Positions 55,817 through 63,775 of a stretch of 64,000 bases of DNA are shown piece after piece; position 1 is the first letter of the stretch, and the number at the start of each line of letters is the position of its first letter. The position numbers and the translations under genes are program-made. Source of the DNA: Gammaproteobacteria bacterium (GTDB lineage: Bacteria; Pseudomonadota; Gammaproteobacteria; GCA-001735895); assembly GCA_024225395.1 (NCBI GenBank), contig JAAEMR010000164.1:36314-100313 (forward strand), given 5' to 3'. The notes under the pieces were generated by a model that had not been told where the DNA came from, searched no databases, and was given only the letters and a program-made list of their open reading frames with translations.

Positions 55817-55844
55817 AAAAAAGCCGGGAATCCCCGGCTTTTTT
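55817..55844. terminator. bidirectional intrinsic terminator between gluconokinase and the ABC operon
   Basis: GCCGGG (55823-55828), loop AATC, CCCGGC (55833-55838), flanked by six A on the left and six T on the right. A strong rho-independent terminator that works in both directions for two convergent operons. Confidence 0.93.
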
Positions 55845-55861
55845 GCAGGATATAAAGCAAG

Positions 55862-56806
55862 CTAACCCTTGACGGCCCCTGCCGTCATACCGGTGATGAT
55901 CTGTCGTGAAGCAAACAGTGTGAAAATAATTGGCGGTATGGCAAGCAACATGCCGGTTGCCATGATGACCCCCCATTCCACGTTGAACTCCGACATGTTA
56001 TTCACAATGAGAATAGGCACTGTCTTGGTATCCCGATCAGACAGAGCTGACGCCAGCAGGTATTCATTCCAGGCGATACGAAAAGTAAAAATCGCCGCAG
56101 CAGCAAGCCCGGGCTTGATCAATGGCAATACCACTTTAAAGAAGACCTGGAACGAACCCGCACCATCTATACGAGCAGCTTCCTCAAGTTGTCGGGGGAC
56201 CTGAACGATAAAGCTCTGCAGGATCCAGATCACAAACGGCAGGTTCATTGCGACATAAATCAGGATGATTCCGGAATGAGTACCAGCCAGGCATACGTCA
56301 CCTCGACCGCCAAAAACGTCCCGGATTATTTCTCCGAGCCAGGTGTTTTTATCAATACAGAATTCATTATTCCACAACCCGAAGACAGGAACGAGTAACA
56401 CTGCGGGAGGAACCATACGCACCATCAGTGTGCTTCCGGAGACAGTATCACGACCCATGAAACGAAATCGAACCAACGCATAGGCAGCCATGCAGCCAAT
56501 GATTAACGTTAACACGGTGGAGATGAGCGTAATAATTATTGAGTTGATAAATGAGCCACCGAACTTCAATGAGCAGTAATCGAGATGATCGATTTCATAG
56601 GGCAGGATGTCGCAAAGCGCGGTCTCATAGTTCTGGATAGTCGGTAGAAAAAGCAGACCTGATGTGCCCGAAAGAATATCAACATCAAGTTTGAAAGAAT
56701 TGATCAGCATGAGCGCGATCGGCCCCACTGACATTAAAACCAGTATGAAAATTACGGCGTAAAAGGCCGGGTGTTGTCGTTCGTATGTTGAGTCATGATG
56801 GGACAT
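55862..56806 (-). CDS. ABC sugar transporter permease (MalG/UgpE type)
   Basis: A 314-residue inner-membrane subunit with six helices and the EAA coupling loop EEAARIDGAGSFQVFFKVVLP, which contacts the ATPase. Two inserted cysteine-rich periplasmic loops (CDILPYEIDHLDYC and ~FCIDKNTW...GRGDVC) are unusual for the family and may be disulfide-stabilised. Overlaps the second permease gene end-to-start by one base. Last gene of the importer operon. Confidence 0.9.
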   Translation of the reverse strand: MSHHDSTYERQHPAFYAVIFILVLMSVGPIALMLINSFKLDVDILSGTSGLLFLPTIQNYETALCDILPYEIDHLDYCSLKFGGSFINSIIITLISTVLTLIIGCMAAYALVRFRFMGRDTVSGSTLMVRMVPPAVLLVPVFGLWNNEFCIDKNTWLGEIIRDVFGGRGDVCLAGTHSGIILIYVAMNLPFVIWILQSFIVQVPRQLEEAARIDGAGSFQVFFKVVLPLIKPGLAAAAIFTFRIAWNEYLLASALSDRDTKTVPILIVNNMSEFNVEWGVIMATGMLLAIPPIIFTLFASRQIITGMTAGAVKG

Positions 56807-57720
56807 TAGTCTACCTCCTTCTCAGCCGCCATGCGCAGCCGTACCGCCTGCAGCTCCTGTATCTTGTTATAGGCCAACATGATAATGGTCAGAATCAACA
56901 ACAGCATCAACAGGTAATTCGACATCGCGGCGGCAACACCCAGTTCACGAAACTCGGTTGCCGTACGGGAAATGCGCAGTGCAAGAATTTCAGTGGATAA
57001 TCCCGGGCCGCCTTCTGTCATCACTAATATTACCTCAAGCACCTTGAAGGCATCTATGAGGCGTAACAGACAGGTGACAATCAGCACCGGCATCATAAGC
57101 GGTAATTTGATATAGATAATCTGCTGCCAGCCGCTAGCGCCATCAATTCGCGCTGCCTCAAGCGCGGAACGCGGCAAGGACTGTAGAGCAGCCAACGACA
57201 GGATAAAGATAAACGGCGTCCACTGCCAGATATCCGCAATAATAACGGACATCAATGCATGCTGTCCCAACCAGTCCACTGAACCCAGGCCGATTTTCTC
57301 CAGAGTCTGATTAAAAATACCGATACTCGGGTGGTACATGTATCGCCATATCAGTCCGACTACTACAGGCGCAATCATCATCGGTAGTATGAACATGGTA
57401 CGCAGTAACGACATGCCCCGCAGGTTGCGGTCGAGCAGCAGGGCGAGCCCTACCCCAACGATCATTTCTATGAAAACCACCGTGATGGCAAATTTAAGTG
57501 TAACCGTAAGACTCTCGTGAAAGTTGGGATCATTCCACAATGAAATATAGTTACCCAGCCCGATAAACGTACTCTCACCAATCGCTTGACTCGGGTCCCA
57601 ATCCCGAAAGCTGCCATAAATCATGTAACCCAGAGGATACAACAGCGCTATCAGCATGATAATCACCGCCGGAGCGAGAAATATATACGGAGTGATACGA
57701 TTAATCGTTGAATAGTTCAT
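56806..57720 (-). CDS. ABC sugar transporter permease (MalF/UgpA type)
   Basis: A 304-residue subunit with six helices. Its EAA loop is LEAARIDGASGWQQIIYIKLP. The segment MTEGGPGLSTEILALRI is typical of the MalF/UgpA group. Pairs with the second permease to make the channel. The 89-base gap to the binding-protein gene has no hairpin as marked as that in the TRAP operon. Confidence 0.9.
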   Translation of the reverse strand: MNYSTINRITPYIFLAPAVIIMLIALLYPLGYMIYGSFRDWDPSQAIGESTFIGLGNYISLWNDPNFHESLTVTLKFAITVVFIEMIVGVGLALLLDRNLRGMSLLRTMFILPMMIAPVVVGLIWRYMYHPSIGIFNQTLEKIGLGSVDWLGQHALMSVIIADIWQWTPFIFILSLAALQSLPRSALEAARIDGASGWQQIIYIKLPLMMPVLIVTCLLRLIDAFKVLEVILVMTEGGPGLSTEILALRISRTATEFRELGVAAAMSNYLLMLLLILTIIMLAYNKIQELQAVRLRMAAEKEVD

Positions 57721-57809
57721 CGGTCACAGGGCATTCTTGAGTTAATTAAATGACTGAAGATGAGAGGGCAGGCACAGCGTCTGCCCTCTCCCATGTTTAC
57801 CTTCTGGCT

Positions 57810-59138
57810 TTACTTCCAGGTATAGTAGCCGGCTTCATCCATAATCGCACGAGTACGTTTGGCCACGCCATCAAGCGCCTGTTTGGTATCCAGCCCTTCG
57901 GTCAGGACCTTGGACAAGGTGGTACCGAGATCGGCATTGATCTTGCCCCAGACAGGGATAATCGGGCGCCAGTCAGGATCGGCATGTTTTAGCGCTTCAC
58001 CAAAAGTTTTCATATGAGGAAACTTTTTATTGACATCAGTATCCTGGTGGGTAGAAAAACGGGATGGATTGCCACCAGCCAATGCGACGAGTTTGTCCCC
58101 TTTTTTGGATGTCAGCCATTGCATCAGAAGAAATGCGGCCTCCTTGTTGGCGGCGTTTTTCGGAATACCTATACCGAAACCACCGGTCTGGCTACCGCGG
58201 CGAACACCCATGGGGTGCATTGCCCAGCCCACCTTACCGACAACCCTCGACTTCTTCGGATTGTTGATTTGACCGGCAACCACGGTGGTATCCAGAAACA
58301 TCGCAGTATCGCCATTGAGGAAGGAACCCAGGGCTTCGCCGAAACCAAAGGTGGCCGCACCTTTGGGGCCGCAGTCAACAATTGTCTTCAGTGCATTGGC
58401 CGCCTTGACACCAGCCGCGTTATTGACAATCGGATTCCACTGATCATCGAAGATCCGTCCGCCCAATGGCGCCAGGTGCAGCAGGAAGGCATGGCTGGCA
58501 TGGTGACCTGAAGCAGCACGCGAACTCAGGCCGCCCATTCCAGGCTCGAGCTTTGGAATTTTACAGGCAATATCCAGTAATTCGTCATAGTTGGCAGGCA
58601 CCTGTAGACCATGCTTTTTGAAGATATCCTTACGGTAGCCCAGGATGGAAGTCTCAGAACCATATGGGATTCCAAATAGCGAACCGGTCTTGCCTTCCAG
58701 ATAACCCTTGTTACCACCGGCAAAACCGATGTTGTAGACATAGCCATCGATCAGGTCATCGGCATCATAACCGGGATCCGAGAGCTTGGGATTCATAAAA
58801 TAGCGCGCCAGGTTTTCCAGCTGGTCGGCATAGACATAATCCGCCTTGGAAAAGACAACATAGGCAATCAGGTCATAATCACCTTCATCCTGACCGAGTT
58901 CGAGGGTCTGGCGTTCACGCATTTTCAGGTAGGGCAACTGGTCGACTTCGACCTTGATACCCGTTTCTTTGGTAAATTCCGGCAAAATTTTCATTACGGC
59001 ATTGTAATGAGGGTGAGCGGGAAAATTGACTACCAGCGTAGTGTCCTTATAGACATCGTAAGGGCCGGCAAAGGCCTGACTGGCGCACATTAATGTTGCA
59101 ACTGCTGCCATACTGAGTGTTTTCAATGGCTTATACAT
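57810..59138 (-). CDS. ABC transporter sugar-binding protein
   Basis: A ~442-residue extracellular solute-binding protein of family 1. Signal peptide of about 25 residues (MCASQAFA/GPYD). DYDLIAYVVFSKADYVYADQ and FGIPYGSETSILGYRKDIFKKHG (in part) match the sugar-binding fold. I set the start at ATG 59138 with GGAGG five bases before. Ligand not known; a sugar acid, lactone or polyol is expected from the neighbouring enzymes. Confidence 0.9.
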   Translation of the reverse strand: MYKPLKTLSMAAVATLMCASQAFAGPYDVYKDTTLVVNFPAHPHYNAVMKILPEFTKETGIKVEVDQLPYLKMRERQTLELGQDEGDYDLIAYVVFSKADYVYADQLENLARYFMNPKLSDPGYDADDLIDGYVYNIGFAGGNKGYLEGKTGSLFGIPYGSETSILGYRKDIFKKHGLQVPANYDELLDIACKIPKLEPGMGGLSSRAASGHHASHAFLLHLAPLGGRIFDDQWNPIVNNAAGVKAANALKTIVDCGPKGAATFGFGEALGSFLNGDTAMFLDTTVVAGQINNPKKSRVVGKVGWAMHPMGVRRGSQTGGFGIGIPKNAANKEAAFLLMQWLTSKKGDKLVALAGGNPSRFSTHQDTDVNKKFPHMKTFGEALKHADPDWRPIIPVWGKINADLGTTLSKVLTEGLDTKQALDGVAKRTRAIMDEAGYYTWK

Positions 59139-59151
59139 AGTATCCTCCGGT

Positions 59152-60276
59152 TTATTGTGAGTCGGTTGATTCAACTGCAACGAATCCTGGAATTGCGTGA
59201 TCGTTTGCTGGATTGAATAGGTGTAAATCCTCCAGGGCCAACCTGAAGGTCAGCTTTTCTCCCAGGGATATGGGCGTATCTGATTTGAGTTCAACCATCA
59301 CCTTCTGGTGACCGCAATGACAGATAAGCACGGATTGGGCGCCGATATATTCCGCGATATCGACTTGCAGGGTCAAGGCGGTATCAGCAGCGGCCTGCGG
59401 ATCGTAAATCAGATCGGATGGACGGATACCGAGACAGATTTTGCGGGAGGAATAGTCAGCCAGGATATCAAGGGTGGCCTGATCACAACAGAGCGAAAAC
59501 CCATCACCCGAGAGACGGGTACTATCACCATCACTTTCTATAGTGGCATCCAGAAAGTTCATCGGCGGCGTACCGAGAAATCCGGCAACGAACTTGTTGA
59601 TCGGCTGTTTAAATAGTGCCTCCGGTGTTCCTTCCTGCTGAATGTGGCCGTCGTGCATCACCACAATTCTATCGGCCAGTGTCATCGCCTCGATTTGATC
59701 ATGGGTAACGTAAATCATGTTTTTATGTACACGCTGACGCATCAGCGCCAGTTCAGCCCGCATCTGGGTGCGCAGTTTTGCATCCAGGTTGGAAAGTGGT
59801 TCGTCAAACAGAAAGGTGGAACTGTCGCGTGTTAGCGCCCTGCCCATCGCAACCCTCTGGCGTTGGCCACCCGATAATTCGGCCGGTTTGCGATGCAGGT
59901 AGTTAGTCAATCCCAGCATTTCTGCGACTTCGTGAACTTTCTGGTCGATTTCCTTACGAGGTCTTTTCTGCAGACGCAGCGCAAACGACATGTTTTTGGC
60001 CACGTTCATGTGCGGATAGAGCGCATAATCTTGAAACACCATGGCGAGGTCACGATCTTTAGGTTCAAGGCGACTGATCGGGCGCTCATCAATATAGATT
60101 TCGCCAGCGGATACGGTTTCCAGCCCGGCGATCATGCGCAGGGTAGTTGATTTACCACAGCCGGATGGTCCGACCAGAACGGTAAATTCAGCATCTTCCA
60201 TTTCCAGATCGATACCATGAAGGACTTCGGTGTCACCGAATCTTTTGGATAAACCATCTAGTCTGATCTTTGGCAT
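59152..60276 (-). CDS. ABC transporter ATP-binding protein (MalK/UgpC type)
   Basis: A ~374-residue ATPase. Walker A GPSGCGKST, Q-loop MVFQDYALYPHM, signature LSGGQRQRVAMGRAL and Walker B TFLFDEPLSNLD are all intact. The C-terminal ~140 residues form the TOBE regulatory domain of the MalK group. Start at ATG 60276, with AGGAAG upstream. The longer frame (60366) would run through the operator. First gene of the importer operon. Confidence 0.93.
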   Translation of the reverse strand: MPKIRLDGLSKRFGDTEVLHGIDLEMEDAEFTVLVGPSGCGKSTTLRMIAGLETVSAGEIYIDERPISRLEPKDRDLAMVFQDYALYPHMNVAKNMSFALRLQKRPRKEIDQKVHEVAEMLGLTNYLHRKPAELSGGQRQRVAMGRALTRDSSTFLFDEPLSNLDAKLRTQMRAELALMRQRVHKNMIYVTHDQIEAMTLADRIVVMHDGHIQQEGTPEALFKQPINKFVAGFLGTPPMNFLDATIESDGDSTRLSGDGFSLCCDQATLDILADYSSRKICLGIRPSDLIYDPQAAADTALTLQVDIAEYIGAQSVLICHCGHQKVMVELKSDTPISLGEKLTFRLALEDLHLFNPANDHAIPGFVAVESTDSQ

Positions 60277-60310
60277 AGACTTGCTTCCTATGGTTGAGAA
60301 CGCCCTGAAA

Positions 60311-60332
60311 CAAATGTTAGCGTTAACATTTG
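60311..60332. promoter_or_regulatory. LacI-family operator upstream of the ABC operon
   Basis: CAAATGTTAGC-GTTAACATTTG, 22 bases, palindromic except for one position. It shares the ATGTTAGC half-site with the idnD/idnO operator and lies 35 bases before the ATPase start codon. A small hairpin CGCCC-TTT-GGGCG (60345-60357) follows upstream. Confidence 0.8.
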
Positions 60333-60357
60333 TACTCGATAATACGCCCTTTGGGCG

Positions 60358-60692
60358 AATGTTCAAGAAAAACCAGCTGTTTTTTCATAACCCGAATCAA
60401 TCTCGTCGATATTTAACCGTTACTATTTTTCGTAGTGACTTGAAAACACGCTTCAATTTTCGAACTGGCTGGTTTTATTGGGTAATTCCAATCCATCATT
60501 TTCTAACGTATTGAGTTAACAGTATTTCAATTGGGTAATCCGCCGCCGCACAGGGCCAGGAAGAGGTTTGGGTAAAACCTTCATTCTTCGCCATTTCTAT
60601 CTCAATATAAGCTTTTAATTCAGTGAGCGTAAACCAGCATCCATAATTTACCACATATTGCAGAATCCAGGATGTCTATATCGTGACAGCCT
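60358..60692. other. gene-free stretch before the eroded region
   Basis: About 335 bases with no supported gene. The frame overlapping 60230-60514 is antisense to the ATPase gene and its leader. It should contain the importer promoter. Confidence 0.4.
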
Positions 60693-61041
60693 ATGACCAA
60701 AGGATCAGAGACACCGTCCGGTCAACACTCCCATCAATATTCACATCGATCAGAATGGATACCTTTATGATCCTGAGTACGATGAGGAGCTGGTTACGGT
60801 AGAATGGTCCTTTCGCATTCAATTAGAAAACTCTCAGCACTGGATAGGTGCCTGGTTATTTGACAATCTACCAAATGAGGCCATTCAACCATTTCGGCCC
60901 AAATTTATTGGAGGTGAGCAGCTGGGAAGACCCTTTTGCGCGGTAAGGTATCGAGGAACGACACAAAAACTTAATGAAGTTCTTGCCTCCCGGGGTTTAA
61001 ATGTAATCTGTCATAGCGATAGTCAGGAGCCCCGGCAATGA
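60693..61041 (+). pseudogene. frameshifted or 5'-truncated gene coupled to the metallophosphoesterase
   Basis: A good coding frame runs from 60697 to the TGA at 61039 (INIHIDQNGYLYDPEYDEEL ... QEPRQ) but has no start codon. A neighbouring frame supplies an ATG at 60693 (MTKGSETPSGQH) that stops after 26 codons. A frameshift around 60720-60780 would join them. The stop overlaps the ATG of the next gene (ATGA), so it was once coupled. Family not recognised. Confidence 0.5.
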
Positions 61042-62579
61042 ACCCATATCCATTCAAAGACGACGACATGAAACAGAAGTATGATCTCATCGGCGATATT
61101 CACGGATGCGCTAAAACGCTAGAAAAGCTCCTGGCCAGGCTCGGCTATGAAAAGGATTCGCAAGACATCTATCGACACCGGGATAGAAAAGTCATTTTCC
61201 TCGGCGATTTTATTGACCGTGGCCCCTGTCAGCGAGAAGTCATTCACATCGTCAGAAAAATGATTGATGCAGAACAGGCACTATCCGTTATGGGCAATCA
61301 CGAGTACAACGCTATCGCATTTGCCACCCAGAAAAATACAGCAATGGATGATGATCCCGACAACTACCTGAGACCCCACACAGCCAGGAACATCAAGCAG
61401 CATATCCAGTTCCTGAAGGCTTACAGCGACAGCCCTTATGACCCCGAACATAGTTTTGAAAACTGGTATGCAAAAATCAGGGGAGACAAAGATTATCTCG
61501 AGGATATCGAATGGTTTAAAACCTTGCCCCTGTGGAAGGAAGTCAACGGCATCAGGGTCATTCACGCCTGCTGGGACAGTCAGTTGATAGATAAGATTGG
61601 TGATCCGGTTTTAAACAATGATTTATTGAACTCTTCCAGCACAAAAGGTAACTGGCAATATGATGCTGTTGAAACGCTTTTAAAAGGAAAAGAAATACCA
61701 CTTCCGAAAGGACACGCATTCAAGGATAAGGATGGCAATACCCGTCACAACATTCGTGTACGCTGGTGGGACCAGGAAGCCGACACCTATCGGAAAGCCT
61801 TCCTGGGTCCTGAAACCGCCAGCACACATATCCCGGATGACGAGATCATCGGCGATCATTTAATAGAATACAGCCATGACGAACCACCCGTATTCCTCGG
61901 ACACTACTGGTTGAATGACCCCATTCCAGTTCCGCTGGCCGGGAACATTGCCTGCCTGGATTACAGCGTGGCCAAACCGGGAGGCAAGCTGACCGCCTAT
62001 CGCTGGAATGGTGAAACTGATATCCAGGGTAAGCATTACGAATGGATTGAATGCAGCGACTGGCCAGGATTCAGTGAGACCGGTTCGATCCTGTTGCCAT
62101 TATCTTCGGGACAATTCGAGCAGCTTGCACCGCTCATAGAAATCGAAGGCCAGCAATTTGAAATCAAGGATGAGTTCCATATTACGGTCATGAGCAAGAA
62201 ATCAGGCGCCAACCTTGAAATGACTGTACTTCACGACCCGGTAAAACACGCCGAGCTGGCAAGAGCCTACAAGTCCACAAACTGGTCTTTTCATGAAACC
62301 AGTGAACTCAGGCTCATACAAAGGGAAAAACCGAATAGGGATGGAGAGATGATCAAACAGCAGAGCATTATTGTTGTTCTGAAAATGCCCGGCTTAGACA
62401 ATTTCTATAACGCCCTGAAAGAAGCCTCTTTAATCGATGCATCGATCCCTGTACCGCCACCTCACCTGACCTTGTACACCAATAACTGTGATTCCGGCAT
62501 CGGCATACCTGACTGGGAAACGCTTCAGAACCAGACAATGCATACCTATACCGCAGATGAGTTCGATCACCATGGATAA
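61038..62579 (+). CDS. calcineurin-like metallophosphoesterase with extra C-terminal domain
   Basis: A 513-residue protein. Residues 15-~300 carry the phosphoesterase metal motifs GDIHG, GDFIDRGP, GNHE, a VIHACWD and a GHYW histidine. It resembles PrpE/ApaH-type protein or dinucleotide phosphatases. The last ~170 residues (FHITVMSKKSGANLE onward) look like a separate domain: the spacing of FHITV and PHLTLY suggests a 2H-phosphoesterase-like (HxT/S) arrangement. Cytoplasmic. Start ATG 61038 or 61068. The 2H suggestion is my reading of two H-x-T motifs, not a search. Confidence 0.8.
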   Translation: MNPYPFKDDDMKQKYDLIGDIHGCAKTLEKLLARLGYEKDSQDIYRHRDRKVIFLGDFIDRGPCQREVIHIVRKMIDAEQALSVMGNHEYNAIAFATQKNTAMDDDPDNYLRPHTARNIKQHIQFLKAYSDSPYDPEHSFENWYAKIRGDKDYLEDIEWFKTLPLWKEVNGIRVIHACWDSQLIDKIGDPVLNNDLLNSSSTKGNWQYDAVETLLKGKEIPLPKGHAFKDKDGNTRHNIRVRWWDQEADTYRKAFLGPETASTHIPDDEIIGDHLIEYSHDEPPVFLGHYWLNDPIPVPLAGNIACLDYSVAKPGGKLTAYRWNGETDIQGKHYEWIECSDWPGFSETGSILLPLSSGQFEQLAPLIEIEGQQFEIKDEFHITVMSKKSGANLEMTVLHDPVKHAELARAYKSTNWSFHETSELRLIQREKPNRDGEMIKQQSIIVVLKMPGLDNFYNALKEASLIDASIPVPPPHLTLYTNNCDSGIGIPDWETLQNQTMHTYTADEFDHHG

Positions 62580-62622
62580 TCCTGCTAAACCGGGCTACCT
62601 GGAATTAAGGGGACGGTTAAAA

Positions 62623-62664
62623 GTGGAAGCTTTTGGGTGCAGGTGGTGGAAAGTTCTGCATGCC
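62623..62664 (+). repeat. first copy of an insertion-sequence-end-like repeat
   Basis: GTGGAAGCTTTTGGGTGCAGGTG and a second, more degenerate unit GTGGAAAGTTCTGCATGC. It matches the tandem 24-base units at 63728-63775 in the same orientation. This resembles the multiply repeated ends of IS21-type elements as I recall them. No transposase gene is present. Confidence 0.6.
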
Positions 62665-62694
62665 GATTCCGCCTGTGGTTGCGGCGGCGTTTAA

Positions 62695-62799
62695 CTCATT
62701 GATTGGGCATTTATCTTTGGATCTGTGGCGAGTGGTAAAGAGATATCGACAAGCAATATTAATTTGATGATGATTGGTGACGTTGGGTATACTTCTTAA
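62695..62799 (+). pseudogene. fragment of a MNT-type nucleotidyltransferase
   Basis: In one frame: LIDWAFIFGSVASGKEISTS then NINLMMIGDVGYTS and stop. This matches the AFIFGSVARGE...SDIDLMVIGDV core of minimal nucleotidyltransferases, but the catalytic SDID has become SNIN, and both ends are missing. Non-functional remnant. Confidence 0.75.
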
Positions 62800-62978
62800 T
62801 CGAAAACGATTCAGCTACAGGTGAAGATTCTGCTTATGTAGGTGAGGCAGAGAAAGTCGCCAAAAGGTTGAAGCAGCATCTCGATAAAGATTACTGGAAT
62901 CAGGTCATCGCCTTCGTGAGCAAAGATGAGAATCTGACCAAGGCCCATATAAAATACCTTGAAGAAAATAGAAGCTAG
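62793..62978 (+). pseudogene. fragment of a GIY-YIG nuclease family protein
   Basis: A 61-codon frame without a start: SAYVGEAEKVAKRLKQHL, DYWNQVIAFVSKDENLTKAH and IKYLEENRS before the stop. The YVGEAxxVxxRLxQH and SKDENLTKAHxKYLE patterns are those of GIY-YIG nuclease family proteins. The N-terminal part is lost. It overlaps the nucleotidyltransferase relic by seven bases in another frame. Confidence 0.7.
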
Positions 62979-62992
62979 AGATAGGTCTCGAT

Positions 62993-63628
62993 ATGTTATT
63001 TAGTAATTCACCTGAAAAATTTTGGAATCTAATCTCCTCGAAATATGCGGCATCACCTATTTCAGACAGGTCCGCTTATGAAACTAAAATTACAAAGCTT
63101 AAAACCTATCTAACACCCGAAATGTCTATGTTGGATATTGGTTGTGCAACCGGTACACAATGCGGTGATATTGCAAATAATGTCAAGCAGGTTGTGGGTA
63201 TTGATATCTCCAGTAAATTACTCGCGATTGCCGAACAGAGAATGGCAGAGAGAAATCTGGATAATGTCGAATTTATTCAAACCTCTGCATTTGATGAAAA
63301 GTTTCAACCCGGCAGTTTTGATGCGGTGATGGCCTTTCATGTTTTGCATTTTTTTGAAGATACTGATGTCGTCGTAAAACGTGTCCATGAGTTGCTGCAG
63401 CCCGGTGGGATATTTATTTCTGAAACCGCATGCCTTGGGGATAAAAATAAATTCATGGGTAGCCTACTTCGATTTGCAGGTCACCTGGGGTTACTACCCA
63501 AAATCAACCTGTTGACTAATCAGCAACTGGAAGAGTCATTGAAAAAAACAGGTTTTAGCATCATTGAGAAAACCAAATTCAGTAAACGTTCCGATGCAGA
63601 ATTTACGCTGATCGCAAAGAAGATTTAA
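62993..63628 (+). CDS. class I SAM-dependent methyltransferase
   Basis: A 211-residue methyltransferase. Motif I LDIGCATGTQCGDI, acidic motif II VVGIDISSKLL, FDAVMAFHVLHFFED and LLQPGGIFISETA. Residues ~155-211 complete the fold. Substrate unknown; looks like the Ubi/small-molecule group. It appears intact although it lies between eroded fragments. Ribosome site weak (GAGATAGG before ATG 62993). Confidence 0.85.
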   Translation: MLFSNSPEKFWNLISSKYAASPISDRSAYETKITKLKTYLTPEMSMLDIGCATGTQCGDIANNVKQVVGIDISSKLLAIAEQRMAERNLDNVEFIQTSAFDEKFQPGSFDAVMAFHVLHFFEDTDVVVKRVHELLQPGGIFISETACLGDKNKFMGSLLRFAGHLGLLPKINLLTNQQLEESLKKTGFSIIEKTKFSKRSDAEFTLIAKKI

Positions 63629-63727
63629 ATCTCCACTATAGACCCTTGGACTAATAGTCCACAGTCCCTCGCCAAAAACTCTGTAAACGATTGAATTCAA
63701 TTAAGGAAACCTAAACTGTTACAAAAA

Positions 63728-63775
63728 GTGGAAACTTTTGGGCGCAGGTTGGTGGAAACTTTTGGGTGCTGGTTG
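63728..63775 (+). repeat. two tandem 24-base repeats, insertion-sequence-end-like
   Basis: Unit 1 (63728-63751) and unit 2 (63752-63775) each begin GTGGAAACTTTTGGG and differ at two of 24 positions. Same wording and orientation as 62623-62664, about 1.1 kb away. Such tandem terminal units suggest the end of an IS21-type element; no transposase is seen here. Confidence 0.65.

Noticed and set aside
56503..56518. Operator-like ATTAACGTTAAC inside the ABC permease
   Set aside because: Within a coding region, lacks the ATGTTAGC half-site and is far from any start; taken as coincidence.
58014..58511. 165-residue plus-strand ORF opposite the sugar-binding protein gene
   Set aside because: Antisense shadow of an intact, secreted binding protein.
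62488..62694. 68-residue ORF after the metallophosphoesterase
   Set aside because: Starts inside the phosphoesterase gene and reads through the repeat at 62623; no protein-like motif.
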